Below are positions 25,370-36,146 of a stretch of DNA of 64,000 bases, piece by piece. The DNA is taken from positions 24,985,462 to 25,049,461 of the forward strand of contig OX424557.1 of NCBI GenBank assembly GCA_949152475.1, written 5' to 3'. Under the pieces are notes generated by a model, which saw nothing but the letters and a program-made list of their open reading frames with translations, had not been told where the DNA came from and did no database searches. Source of the DNA: Terebella lapidaria (lineage: Eukaryota > Annelida > Polychaeta > Terebellida > Terebellidae). Every line of letters begins with the position of its first letter. The stretch's first letter is position 1. Both the position numbers and the translations under genes were made by a program.

Positions 25370-25714
25370 AGATTAGAGTTTTGAGGGAGGGTTGAACACG
25401 GGTCTTTGGATTCAAAGTCTTACGCTCTATCCACTGCACCAACGTTGCCGACAGTGTGAAGAAGTGTATTCCATGTAACAGTTACTTTATGGTTTTCCAG
25501 CCTCCATAGTTATACATGTAGTTATGTAACGGTTTTTCAGTCGCCAAGACAACAGTTTTTAAGCTATGACCTTCAAACTCGATAGGCTCGTGCAGAAGTC
25601 TCATGCGCATCTTCTATAAAACTTTAATGTCATTCCGACAAGGATTGCGTCCGCTATCGTGCGAACAGACGGACAGAACACATATTTGATCGCTGAGCAA
25701 CATACAACTGAAGC
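25370..25714 (-). mobile_element. S-type element fragment with tRNA-derived block 2
   Basis: On the minus strand a tRNA-like block (about 25385-25450) has an A box TGGTGCAGTGG that fits the consensus, the same glutamine-like anticodon arm and a degraded B box. The segment 25450-25700 matches 26010-26250. It ends in an ACAGACGGACAG stretch in place of the usual (GTTT)n tract. Both termini are missing. Confidence 0.55.
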
Positions 25715-25947
25715 AATCGCTCAAAGAGCTAGGACTTGGCAAAATAAAGTTAAAGATTTTGAAGAGAAGTCTATAAACTAGCTTTGGTCTATAAACCCCT
25801 GCACCATAATACTGTAATATATTTTTTTCAATTATTTATTTGTCGTTAACTAAATTGTACATTTATTAAGTTGTGTTGTTATGTTGTTTATAATTAAATG
25901 CATGATCATGATTCTGTAAGCTAAAAATAAAAAAAAAATAGTTTCAA

Positions 25948-26010
25948 GAGAGACTTGAACCCGGGTCTGGGGATTGAGAGTCATACGCTCTATGCTCAGC
26001 ACTAACGTGG
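25948..26010 (-). pseudogene. tRNA-derived sequence 3
   Basis: The minus strand shows an A-box-like TAGTGCTGAGC, a GACTCTCAATC anticodon-like arm and the B-box-like GGTTCAAGTCT. It lies inside the S element at the place equivalent to block 1. The stems are too degraded for a functional tRNA. Confidence 0.55.
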
Positions 26011-26262
26011 CTGGCAGTTGCAGGAGGTGTCATCCACGTAACAACTCATGTATGGCTTTCCAATCGCCATAGGTTTAAGCAATGTAACCGTTTTTTGGTC
26101 ACCAAGACAACAGTTTTTGAGCTATGATCCTCAAATTCAATAGGCTTATAAAGGAGTCTTATGCGCATCTTCTGTGTAAATTTGATGTCATTCAGACGAG
26201 GATTGCGGCCGCTATCGTGCAAACTGACGGACAGACAAACAAACAAGCTGACTGACCAACAT

Positions 26263-26289
26263 ACTTGGCAAAAATGTATTTTGCCAAGT
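26263..26289 (-). other. 5' terminal hairpin, GGCAAA subfamily
   Basis: Arms ACTTGGCAAAA and TTTTGCCAAGT close this hairpin. It is the 5' end of the S element, and the next element's 3' stem-loop begins only 12 bases later. Confidence 0.75.
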
Positions 26290-26679
26290 AACAAACGAGA
26301 GGCCATAGGCCACACACTTGCCGGAATGGATATTTGACAGGTTTCAATGATTTTCAAAACTTGACCTTGAAAGTTTGCTCATGTGACTTCATTTTTCTGA
26401 CCAAGTTCAAGGTATATCATGCATTTAACATATAAGTCTGAGTGTCATGCCTGTTCTGAATGATATGATTCAAATTTCATGAGCATACAAAGATTCAAGC
26501 AGAAGTTATTAATTACTGGAAAGGTGTTTTTTCTGGGATTTTGATGACCTTGACCTTGATCTTTGACCTTTGTACTACAATTCGTAGAGGTCAATGCTAT
26601 CAATGGGTATATCAAGTTTCAAGATACTCCATACAGTATTGACGCTGTTATGGCCTTTTGGAATTTCGGAAATTTAACC

Positions 26680-27300
26680 TGTATGATGCAGTCACAGTTT
26701 GATGATGCCAAAAACAAACGTAAAATACAACAGTTTGCAATGAAAATTGTAGCTCGATCAAATAGTTCATCCGAAGACACACTGAAATATTCCACTCATA
26801 TTCATGAAACACTTTTTTGTTATCTCCATAAAGGCACGAAGTAGTAGATTCTTTGTGTTTTCTGCTTCAGACTTGATTTTGATTTAATATCGCGAAACTC
26901 ATGTGGAATAATAATACCCAGCCATACACCGAGGTTGAAGGCTAGAAACGGTTCAATTTTCGTGAAAATCGGTCAAGTGAAGAGGTCACAAAAATCTCAA
27001 AAAATTCCTCACGCTGCCGCCACAGCAGCCACACCAATGCGCAGCCATGGGATATACCTGCATTTATTCTGAGGGCTGTCTCTTGTACGCTATATGCTTC
27101 ACACGCAGCAACTTTCAAGTGACAGTTTGGCTCAGTCAGTAAAGGCGTTAGATGTTGGTGCGCGGGGTCAGGGGTTCGATTCCTATTGCCACTTTTTTTT
27201 TTTTTTAAATTCCAACTAAATTACTTTTTCTGTTTCTGAGTGTTTTTTTGTATTAATTCTGATATGTTTTCCACAGTCACCCTTTTATCTAATTCTATTG
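26680..27300. repeat. 620-bp cassette inside element Y (copy 1)
   Basis: The core sequence breaks off at about 26680 and resumes as 328-bp monomers at about 27300. The cassette between them also occurs at about 32045-32665. Inside it, 26900-26933 is an inverted copy of part of the 328-bp monomer. The remainder is not recognised. Confidence 0.7.
27119..27192 (+). pseudogene. tRNA-like sequence with consensus B box (copy 1)
   Basis: It spans 74 bases. GTGACAG at the start can pair with TTGCCAC at the end with one mismatch and one G.T pair. The A box is TGGCTCAGTCAG-like. GGTTCGATTCC is a perfect B box. A run of T follows at once, which could stop RNA polymerase III. The anticodon arm does not fold well, so a tRNA-derived element or decayed tRNA is more likely than a working gene. 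Confidence 0.6.
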
Positions 27301-28560
27301 TTCTGATAATTACAGTCTAATACCTTTAAATTGAAGTGCACTGTGGATGTTTGAGAGTTTGCTAAAAAGTTGAAATATTGGTATGACAGGCCATACGTTT
27401 ATGACGTCATAGCGGAAAATCTATCATGGCGGAAAAGTATCAGACAGTACCCTTCTAAAGCAGAATTCAACGAGCTTTCCAATGGCGCAATTCTCTTTTC
27501 TGTACGACAAATACTTTCCGATATATAGCCCCATTTCGAAAAATGACGTTTCACGTCGTGACGTCATTGACGTTTCACCTAGCGTGTTGAAACTCGGTAT
27601 ATGGCTGGGTAGTATCATTCCACATGAGTTATGATAATTACAGCCTAATATCTTCAAATTTGAGTGCACTGTGGATGTCTGAAAGTTTGCTGAAAGGTCG
27701 AAATATCGGTATGACAGGCCATACGTTTATGACGTCATAACGGAAAATCTATCAGGGCGGAAACGTATCGGACAGTACCCTTCTGAACCAGAATTCAACG
27801 AGCTTTCCAATGGTGCAATGCGCTTCTCCGTGCGACAAATACTTTTCGATATATAGCCCCATTTCAAAAATTGACGTTTTACGTCATGACGTCATTGACG
27901 TTACACGTAGTGTGTTGAAACTTGGTACATGGCTGGGTATCATTATTCCACATACGTTCTGATAATCACAACCTAATAACTTCAAAATTGAGTGCACTGT
28001 GGATGTTTGAAAGTTTGCTGAAAAGTCGAAAAATTGGTATGACAGGCCTCACGTTTATGACGTCATAGCGGAAAATCTATCATAGCGGAAAAGTATCGGA
28101 CAGTACCCTTCTGAACCAGAATTCAACGAGCTTTCCAATGGTGCAATTTGCTTCTCCGTACGACAAATACTTTTTGATATATAGCCCCATTTCGAAAATT
28201 GACGTTTTACGTCATGACGTCATTGACGCTACACGTAGTGTGTTGAAACTTGGTATATGGCTGGGTATCATTATTCCACATACGTTCTGATAATTACAGC
28301 CTAATACCTTCAAAATTGAGTGCACTGTGGATATTTGAATGTTTGCTGAAAAGTCGAAAAATTGGTATGACAGGCCTTACGTTTATGACGTCATAGCGGA
28401 AAATCTATCTTGACGGAAAAGTATCGGACAGTACCCTTCTAAACCAGAATTCAACGAGCTTTCCAATGGTGCAATTCGCTCCTCTGTACGACAAATACTT
28501 TCCGATATATAGCCCCATTTCGAAAGTTGACGTTTTACGTCATGATGTCATTGACGTTCA
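27297..28560 (-). repeat. Tandem 328-bp monomers in element Y
   Basis: The landmark CGTTTATGAC recurs at 27396, 27724, 28052 and 28380, exactly 328 bp apart each time. Each monomer includes a CRE-type cluster, for example ACGTCATGACGT at 27881-27892 overlapping TGACGTCA at 27887-27894. Monomers differ by scattered substitutions, unlike the near-identical macrosatellite units. Confidence 0.9.
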
Positions 28561-28881
28561 ACCGATCCAGATATAACTTCGCAGTATGATGCATTATATC
28601 AACATATATTGGTGTGCTAAATTTCAAATGTATCGGACTGAATATGACTGTGGTGTAAATTTTTTAAATTTCGCCAATGATGAGAGATAGGGATTTTTTA
28701 AGTTTTCAAGAATTTTTGGTGACGTCATCAGTGAACCGATTTTTTCCAAAAACGTGCGATCCCGTCCCAGAGCGGATACCTATCTATCAAAAAAGTTTCG
28801 AGATCATAGCGCAAAAACTGTGGACGCTAGAGGGCGTACAGACAAACACACAAACACACAAACAAACCAACCGACCAATAT

Positions 28882-28911
28882 ACTTGCCGAAATCTTTAGA
28901 TTCCGGCAAGT
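28882..28911 (-). other. 5' terminal hairpin, GCCGG subfamily
   Basis: Minus-strand arms ACTTGCCGGAATC and GATTTCGGCAAGT pair over 13 positions with one G.T pair. This is the 5' end of element Y. Confidence 0.75.
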
Positions 28912-28932
28912 AACAAACGGAACTGACCAACA

Positions 28933-28961
28933 TAGTTGTCGAATTTTCAATTCGTCAACTA
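28933..28961. other. Terminal-type hairpin, TAGTTG variant
   Basis: Plus-strand arms TAGTTGTCGAATT and AATTCGTCAACTA close on a three-base loop with one T.T mismatch. The usual ACTTG start has changed to AGTTG on one arm with the matching change on the other. Confidence 0.65.
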
Positions 28962-29784
28962 ATAAAGCTCCGCAAGTAGAAGAGACCCTGCGTATATCCG
29001 TTTCATGTACAGGATCTTTGGTTTTTAGATGAATGGTGCTCCCTACGCGTTTTCGTCACCCCCGATAGTGCTGATATAAAAGATCCCCTCGCTTGCCACA
29101 GATTGTATTTAGACAAGGGTTTTAGGCTTTGTTACATCACTTGTGCATCACTAAGTTGGAAAACCACAGAAATGTTGCTTTAGACCAGTATTCAGATGCA
29201 TACAAGGTATATTGTATTACTACGCTACCGAGTGTTGATATTAGAGACGGTACGTGTGCACAGGGGGTAATCGTTTCCACATCATATTGAATTGTGAACG
29301 GGCTGACCAACAGTTTTACCCCAGGTCTCTTTAAGTCCTAATATCTCAGCGAGTTTTCAAGTTATTTTGAAAATAAAAAGTGCACCTTAAACTAGAAATA
29401 ACACTGCATTTTTCTACATAAACAGCTTCAAAATTCAATATCCAATGATTTTTTTAAAATTGGATCCAGAAGAAAATGAAATGTATCCGTAGAATCCGGA
29501 ATCCGGATCCGATCCGGATCAAACTTGCAATGTCTGTAGAGGTTGTCATTCTACACATGTGACTAAAATTTCAAGAGAATTCAATAAAAATTAAACGAGT
29601 TATGAATTTTTGAAAAATCGCCCCATGTTAAAGATAGGGATTTTTCGAGTTTTCAAGAATTTTTGATGACGTCATCAATAAACCGATTTTCTTCAAAAAC
29701 TTTCGGTGTCCTTCCTGGGTGAATACCTACCTATCAGAAAAATTTCGTGATGCTCGCACTAAAACTGTGGCCTGTATCGTGCAA

Positions 29785-29815
<31 letters not shown>

Positions 29816-29844
29816 AACAAACAAACAAACGGAACTGACCAACA
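28962..29844 (-). repeat. Divergent head module with a different core
   Basis: The head with its TATA-like stretch (about 29072) and the following segment are recognisable to about 29420. The frame that is open in other copies is closed here. The core is replaced by a block with GGATCCGATCCGG-like sequence and the AGATAGGGATTTTTCGAG tail seen in other elements. It ends in (ACAG)n(CAAA)n at about 29785-29831. Confidence 0.65.
29785..29831. repeat. Compound microsatellite (ACAG)n(CAAA)n
   Basis: Pure tetranucleotide repeats lie just before two terminal hairpins. This is the position of the GTTT-type tract in the element layout. Confidence 0.85.
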
Positions 29845-29934
29845 TAGTTGTCGAATTTTCAATTCGTCAACTAACAAACAAACAGACAAACCGAACTGAC
29901 CAACATAGTTGACGAATTTTTAATTCGTCAACTA
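29845..29934. other. Two tandem terminal hairpins, TAGTTG variant
   Basis: The hairpin at 29845-29873 repeats the 28933 sequence with its single mismatch. The hairpin at 29906-29934 has perfect 13-base arms TAGTTGACGAATT and AATTCGTCAACTA around TTT. They sit within CAAAC repeats, like the tandem hairpins of the B units. Confidence 0.7.
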
Positions 29935-29940
29935 ACAAAC

Positions 29941-30290
29941 AAATGAAATCGCTCGCTGCTGCTGACTTGACGGCTGAAAGCCTTCGCTGGTACAGCGAGT
30001 ACTTGCCGGAATTGAAAAAAGAGAACTTTGACCTTGAGCTGTAATGTCAAAGTCAAATGACACGACCAAGTCCCTCAAGGGACTTTAATATGCTACAATA
30101 TTTTTTAGATCAAACTGTTTTCAATGATTAGTTCTGAAGTTATAGCCGTTTATGTGATTTTGACCTTTTCCATGACCTTGGCCTTTGACCTAGAATCACC
30201 AAAAGTGTGCAGTCGCGAGAAGTGAGACTTTGAAAGAAATCCAGTGAGAATTGTGGACGCTAGAGGACTAAAAAAGCAAATGAGTTTCTT
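29941..30290 (-). mobile_element. 3' end of a GCCGG-subfamily element
   Basis: A perfect stem-loop TCGCTG-GTA-CAGCGA (29984-29998) precedes ACTTGCCGGAATT (30001-30013). This is the 3' terminal layout with a stem unrelated in sequence to the CCATAGG stem-loops. A short hexamer-bearing body follows and ends at a tail resembling GTGGACGCTAGAG (about 30252). Confidence 0.55.
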
Positions 30291-32044
30291 TGAAATTTCA
30301 CCAAATTTCTTCATTAAGACATGTCATTATGACGTTGTATGACGTCGGATTTCAAAAATAAAAACATATTTGGAAAGTACTTCCAAAGACCTTTCGAAAA
30401 AGGTACTACTCGATATATTCGCAAAGGGTCAAGGTCAAGGTCATTTTTGAGGTCAACTTTGACCTCAGGCATCGAGGTCAAAAGTGACATTCAAAGTCAT
30501 CTAAGAAAGGCTTTTTGATATGCTGTAATATGTTCCTAGTTTGAAATCTCTATGACGATTTTTACCAAAGTTATGGTCATTTATGTAATTTTGACCTTTT
30601 CCTTGACCTTGACCTCGACCTTTGGCCTCGGGTCACGAAAATTGTGCATCGCCTGTGCATGAAGATATAGAATATACTTGAATAATTTCATCAGAATCGA
30701 ACAACAATTGTGGACACTATGGCCTTTTGAATCTTCGAAAAATTGACGTTTATGACGTCACTGTGACGTCAATAAACGTCACATATCAAAACTAATGAAA
30801 TAGTATGCATCAAGCGATCATGACCTTCCATTTGATATACTACTTGATAAGTTTCAGTTAGTTTGAAAATTTGACATTGAAATTTTGCTCATGTGACCTC
30901 AATTTTCCGACCAAGTTCAAGGTCATTCATATCAATGACATATTCGTCTGATCGTCATATCCCTTCTAAATGGTATGATTTAAATTTCATGAGCCTACGA
31001 CGATTCAAGCAGATGTTATTACCAAAAAGGTGTTTTTCTGGGATTTTGATGACCTTGACCTTTGATCTTTGTACCTCAATTCGTGAAGTTCATTGCTGTC
31101 AATATGCATATGAAGTTTCAAGAGATTCCATACAGTATTGACGATGTTATGGCCAGTTGAAATTTCGGAAATTTGACGTTTTTGACGTGATTGTGACGTC
31201 ATTGTACGTCGCAGCGCCAAAAACAAGATATCACAAAAATCAGGGGCTCAAGACCTTTCCAACGATATACTTCTCGGTATGGTGCGCTGACCTTTGCACT
31301 TGACCTTGACATTCACCTCATGGTGAACTTCTCAAGGTCAAGGTCAAATGCCAAGGTCAAGGTCACTGAAGATAGAACTCGAGTTTATCTACAATATGAA
31401 CTTGGTTCGAAGTCTCTATAACGAATAGAACCGGAGTTATGGCCACTTATGTGTTTTTAACATTTTGCGTGACCTTGACCTTGACCTTTGATCTTGAGTC
31501 ACGAAAATTGTGCATTGCCTGTGCATGAAGACATATATTATACCTGTATAATTTCATCAGAATCGAACAAGCTTTGTGGACAATATGACCTTTTGAAATT
31601 TCGAAAAATTAACGTTTATGACGTCACTGTGACGTCAATAAACGTCACAACTCAAAACTGATGAGAAAGTATGTACCAGAGAATCAAGACCTTTCATTTA
31701 ATATACTACTCGATAGGTTTCAGTTAGTTTTAAAATTTGACCTTGAAGTTCTCCTCATATGACCTTATTTTCCTGACCAAGTTCAAGGTCAATCATGAAT
31801 TTGACATATAGGTCCGATTGCTATACCTCTTCTGAATGATATGGTTCAAATTTCATGAACCTACAACAATTCAAACGGATGTTATTACAGAAAAAGTGTT
31901 TTTCTGGGATTTCGATGACCTTGACTCTTGACCTTTGCACTTAAATTCGTGGAGGTCAATGCTATCAATGGGTATATCAAGTTGCAAGATGCTCCATACA
32001 GTATTGACGCTGTTATGGCATTTTGGAATTTCGGAAATTTAACC
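30291..32044 (-). repeat. Alternating core segments rich in TGACCT and TGACGTCA
   Basis: Two related core types alternate. One carries CACTGTGACGTCAATAAACG (near 30760 and 31627), the other CGTCGCAGCGCC (near 31208). The two P-type segments are about 865 bp apart. Both types carry TCAAGGTCA runs on one strand or the other. No reading frame of interest is present. Confidence 0.7.
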
Positions 32045-32665
32045 TGTATGATGCAGTCGGAGTTTGATGATGCCAGAAACAAACGTAAAATACAACAGTT
32101 TGCAATGAAAATTGTAGCTCGATCAAATAGTTCATCCGAAGACACACTGAAATATTCCTCTCATATTCATGAAACACTTTTGTTATCTCCATAAAGGCAC
32201 CAAGTAGTAGATTCTTTGTGTTTTCTGCTTCAGGCTTGATTTTGATTTAATATCGCGAAACCCATGTGGAATAATAATACCCAGCCATACACCGAGGTTG
32301 AAGGCTAGAAACGGTTCAATTTTCGTGAAAATCGGTCAAGTGTGAAGAGGTCACAAAAAGTCTCGAAAAATTCTTCACTCTGCCGCCACAGCAGCCACAC
32401 CAATGCGTAACCATGTGATATACCTGCATTCATTCTGAGCGCGGTCTCTTGTAGGCTATAATATGTTTCACACGCAATAAATTTCAAGTGACGGATTGGC
32501 TCAGTCAGTAAAGGCGTTAGGTCTTGGTGCGCGGGGTCGAGGGTTCGATACCTATTGCCACTTTTTTTTTTTTTTAATTCCAACTAAATTACTTTTTCTG
32601 TTTCTGCGTGTTTTTTTTTGTATTAATTCTGATATGTTTTCCATAGTCACCCTTTTATCTAATTC
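32045..32665. repeat. 620-bp cassette, copy 2
   Basis: It matches 26680-27300 at an offset of 5365-5369 bp with scattered substitutions, and again precedes 328-bp monomers. An inverted piece of the monomer is at about 32263-32296. Confidence 0.7.
32488..32561 (+). pseudogene. tRNA-like sequence with consensus B box (copy 2)
   Basis: It is again 74 bases, with GTGACGG at the start, TTGCCAC at the end, a TGGCTCAGTCAG A-box region, the B box GGTTCGATACC and a following T run. It differs from copy 1 at several bases. As there, the anticodon arm is not well formed. Confidence 0.6.
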
Positions 32666-33600
32666 TATTGTTCTGATAATTACAGTCTAATACCTTTAAA
32701 TTGAAGTGCACTGTCAAAGTTTGAGAGTTGGCTGAAAAGTCGAAATATTGGTATGACAGGCCTTCCGTTTATGACGTCATAGCGGAAAATCTATCATGGC
32801 GGACAGTACCCTCCTAAACTAGAATTCAACGAGCTTTCCAATGGTGCAATCCGCTTTTCTGTACGACAAATACTTTTCGATATATAGCCCCATTTCGAAA
32901 ATTGACGTTTTACGTCATGACGTCATTGACGTTGCCCGTAGCGTGCTGAAACTTGGGATATGACTGGATATCATCATTCTACATACGTTCTGATAATTAC
33001 AGTCCAATACCTGTAAATTTGAGTGCACTGTGGATGTTTGAAAATTTGCTGAAAAGTCGAAAAATTGGTATGACAGGCGTTACGTTTATGACGTCATAGC
33101 GGAAAATCTATCATGACGGAAAAGTATCTGACAGTATCCTTCTGAACCAGAATTCAACGAGCTTTCCACTGGTGCAATTCGCTTCTCTGTACGACAAATA
33201 CTTTTTGATATATAGCCCCATTTCGAAAATTGACGTTTTACGTCATGACGTCATTGACGTTACACGTAGCGTGTTGAAACTTGGTATGTGGCTGGGTATC
33301 ATAATTCCACATACGTTCTGATAATTACAGCCTAATAACTTCAAAATTGAGTGCACTGTGGATGTTTGAAAGTTTGCTGAAAAGTCGAAAAATTGGTATG
33401 ACAGGCCTTACGTTTATGACGTCATAGCGGGAAATCTATCATGGCGGAAAAGTATCGGACAGTACCTTTCTGAACCAGAATTCAACGAGCTTTCCAATGG
33501 TGCAATTCGCTTCTCTGTACGACAAATACTTTCCGATATATAGCCCCATTTTGAAAAATGACGTTTCACGTCGTGACGTCATTGACGTTCAAACAATCCG
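32666..33600 (-). repeat. Tandem 328-bp monomers, about three copies
   Basis: Landmarks fall at 32766, 33083 and 33411, spacings of 317 and 328 bp. The short first spacing comes from an 11-bp loss near 32804. Each monomer keeps the ACGTCATGACGT palindrome except the last, which reads ACGTCGTGACGT like other last monomers. Confidence 0.88.
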
Positions 33601-34222
33601 GGTAAAACTTCGCAGTTTGATGGAGGATACCATTATATATCCGTGTGCTGAATTTCAGAAGTATCGGTTCAAATGTGACTGCTGTGTGAATTTTTGAAAA
33701 TTCGCCAATGATGTTAGATAGGGATTTTTCGATTTTCAATGATTTTTGGTGACGTCATCAATGAACCGATTTTTTTTCAAAAACGTGCGGTGCTTTTCAT
33801 GGGCAAATGCCTATCTACCAAAAAAGTTTCGCGATGATTACACAAACACTGTAGACGCTAGAGTGCGAACAAAAAGAATGTGTTAAATTGAGCTTTCAAT
33901 GTTAAATTCAATTGGCTGTCAAATCCGTAATCCGAATCCGATCCGGATCAAACTTATAACGTTTATAGAGGTTGTCATTCTATACAGATGTTCAAAATTT
34001 CGAAACGATTCAATGCAAATTAAGCGAGTTATAAATTTGTGAAAATCGCCCCATGGTAAAAGATAGGGATTTTTCGATTTTCAATGATTTTTGGTGACGT
34101 CATCAATGAACCGATTTCTTCCATCTTCGAACTCGTCCGAGCCATTATCCTAGAGAATGTGCTCACCAAGTTTGGAAACAATCGAACCAGAAATGTGGAC
34201 GCTAGAGTGCGAACAAACAAAC
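33601..34222 (-). repeat. Two tail blocks after the 328-bp monomers
   Basis: The block containing AGATAGGGATTTTTCGA and TGGTGACGTCATCAATGAAC occurs at about 33710-33770 and again at about 34060-34115. Both copies end at a GTGGACGCTAGAGTGCG-like stretch (GTAGACGC in the first). The same tail closes other monomer arrays at 28660, 45410 and 47560. Confidence 0.7.
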
Positions 34223-36146
34223 GAGAAAACGCTGCAAGCAGCCTTGGCGAAATGCAGCGTCTTTTTTGCGTTTTAGATTTTAGCATTTTGACAGATTTGA
34301 TGATTTTTGCCATAAAACAAGATAACAACATCAGAATGAGATTACATCAGCGCTGTTCACAATTGTCTGAGCTGATGTTGCTCAAATACTTGAAAATTGA
34401 GCTGGACACACTTCAGATTTGATGACTTCTTGAGCGATACTTCAGACATTAATTGCAATATACAGTGGTTGTTTTTTTTATCACTGCTCCGCAGTGACAC
34501 TTGGCGAAATCCAACTGTGAAAAACTAATTGAATTTTTAATTTTGAAATGTCATTGAGGAGCAGTTTGTGTTATAAACAAAAACTATATTGGTGGGGCAA
34601 TTGCATTTACTGAATGCGTTATTGGTGTCTGATAGATGGCAATTGTGTAATTTAACTGTGCCAATAACTCAAAAGTATTCACAGCATGTCAACTTGATAG
34701 CAGTATATGTTTGTTTTATTTTACACTAAAACGGCCTGAGAACTGAACAATGGGCATCCTGAGCCAATTCGCTTAAAAAAATTCTACTTTCGGTTTTGTG
34801 TAATTTGACACCACAGGTGTAATCTGATACCAAACCACACCTATTATATTGCAAATTAGCCCTCCGGGTGAGAAAATAACGTTCTTTTTGCTCTATGATG
34901 ATATTTAATGAGATGTGGAGGTTTTTATGGAAAGTGAGTGATAATAAGGGAAAGTATCATTTTTAGGCCTTGAAAGACACCAGAATGGAAAAATAACTAA
35001 TCCTTGGGCATCCGGAGCCCATTTGCTTGAAAAATAATTCTACTTCCGGTTTGGTGTAATTTGACACCACAGGTGTAATCTGATAACAAACCACACTCAA
35101 TTTCATGCCAATTCGCCCTTTGGGTCCCAAAATAACGTCCTTTTTGCTCTACGATCAATATTTAATGAGATATGGAGGTTTTTATGGGAAGTGAGTGATA
35201 ATAGGGGAAAGTATCTCTTTTGGGCATTGAAAGACACCAAATTGGAAAAATAACTGATCCTTGGGCATCCTGAGCCCATTTGCTTGAAAAATAATTCTAC
35301 TTCCGGTTTGGTGTAATTTGACACCACAGGTGTAATCTGATAACAAACCACACTTAGTTTAATGCCAATTAGCCCTATGGGTACGAAAATAACGTCTTTT
35401 TTGCTCTATGAGCAATATTTACTGAGATATGGAGGTTTTGATGGGAAGTGAGTGATAATAGGGGAAAGTATCACTTTTGGGCATTGAAAGACACCAAATT
35501 GGCTTAATAACTGATCCTTGGGCATCCTGAGCCCATTTGCTTGAAAAATAATTCTACTTCCGGTTTGGTCTAATTTGACACCACAGGTGTAATCTGATAC
35601 CAAACCACACCTAATATAATGCCAATTAGCCCTACGGGTCCGAAAATAACGTCCTTTTTGCTCTACGATCTATATTTACGGAGATATGGAGGTTTTTATG
35701 GAAAGTGGGTGATAATAGGGGAAAATATCAATTTTTGGCCTTGAAACACACCAAAATGGCCTAATAACTGATCCTTGGGCATCCTGAGCCCATTTGCTTG
35801 AAAAATAATTCTACTTCCGGTTTGGTGTGGGATGACGTCATCATAGTGAAATACATGCTGATTTGCATAATCTATGATTTTTATATATTATACCTATGTG
35901 ACTGATCCGAAAATAACGTTATTTTTGCTCCATCTGCAATAGTTTTTGAGATATGGAGGTTTTAAGTTCATCATTGGCTTAAATGGCAAACGATTTTCAA
36001 AACGTTCCTGTGACCTTGACCTTTGACCTACGACCTTGAAAAACAATGCCGGATCTAACAATTTGGATGTGTATGTCTGGTGAAAATTTCACAAAAATCA
36101 GATGAAAATTGCGCCCCCTAGAGGGCGAACGGACAAACAAACAAAC
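34223..36146 (-). mobile_element. Element W', 257-bp core repeats, 5' end missing
   Basis: Its 3' end on the minus strand is the perfect stem-loop GCTGC-AA-GCAGC (34231-34242) with CTTGGCGAAAT (34243-34253). A second stem-loop CACTGC-TCC-GCAGTG (34482-34496) with ACTTGGCGAAAT lies inside. Then come about four 257-bp monomers, a short tail and a CAAAC tract at 36130-36146. Element X1 is inserted there, and no GGCG-type terminal hairpin follows X1, so the 5' end of W' is lost. Confidence 0.65.
34751..35870 (-). repeat. Tandem 257-bp monomers
   Basis: The landmark TGGGCATCC recurs at 34751, 35005, 35262, 35519 and 35776, spacings of 254, 257, 257 and 257 bp. Each monomer holds a two-level inverted repeat. 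At 35562-35606 the outer arms are GGTTTGGT and ACCAAACC, and inside lies ACACC-ACA-GGTGT. Confidence 0.88.

Larger units (their letters stand above)
25715..26291 (-). mobile_element. Short complete S element (GGCAAA subfamily)
   Basis: Its 3' end on the minus strand is the stem-loop GCTCAAAGAGC (25719-25729) next to ACTTGGCAAAATA (from 25734). Its 5' end is the hairpin at 26263-26289, whose outer arm is the inverted copy of the same motif. Between them lie an A-rich stretch, a tRNA-derived block (about 25948-26010) and a short GTTT/GTCT tract at the 5' side. At about 577 bp it is the smallest element here with both ends. Confidence 0.7.
26297..28913 (-). mobile_element. Complete element Y (GCCGG subfamily) with 328-bp core repeats
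   Basis: On the minus strand the 3' end is the stem-loop GGCCATAGGCC (26301-26311) next to ACTTGCCGGAAT (26316-26327). The 5' end is the hairpin at 28882-28911, whose outer arm is ACTTGCCGGAATC. The 12-base match is specific to this subfamily. From the 5' end inwards come a short (GTTT)-like tract, a tail block, about four 328-bp monomers, a cassette with a tRNA-like sequence and a hexamer-rich core segment. At about 2.6 kb it has every structural part expected of a non-autonomous Helentron and no coding capacity. Confidence 0.78.

Noticed and set aside
27119-27192. A functional tRNA gene
   Set aside because: The B box and acceptor pairing are good, but the anticodon arm does not form, and the sequence is part of a repeated cassette.
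31658-31665. CTGATGAG resembling the hammerhead ribozyme core
   Set aside because: No stem II followed by GAAA and no cleavage-site stem could be found, and sister copies read CTGATGGG. The 328- and 257-bp monomers also lack the core, so a retrozyme reading is unsupported.
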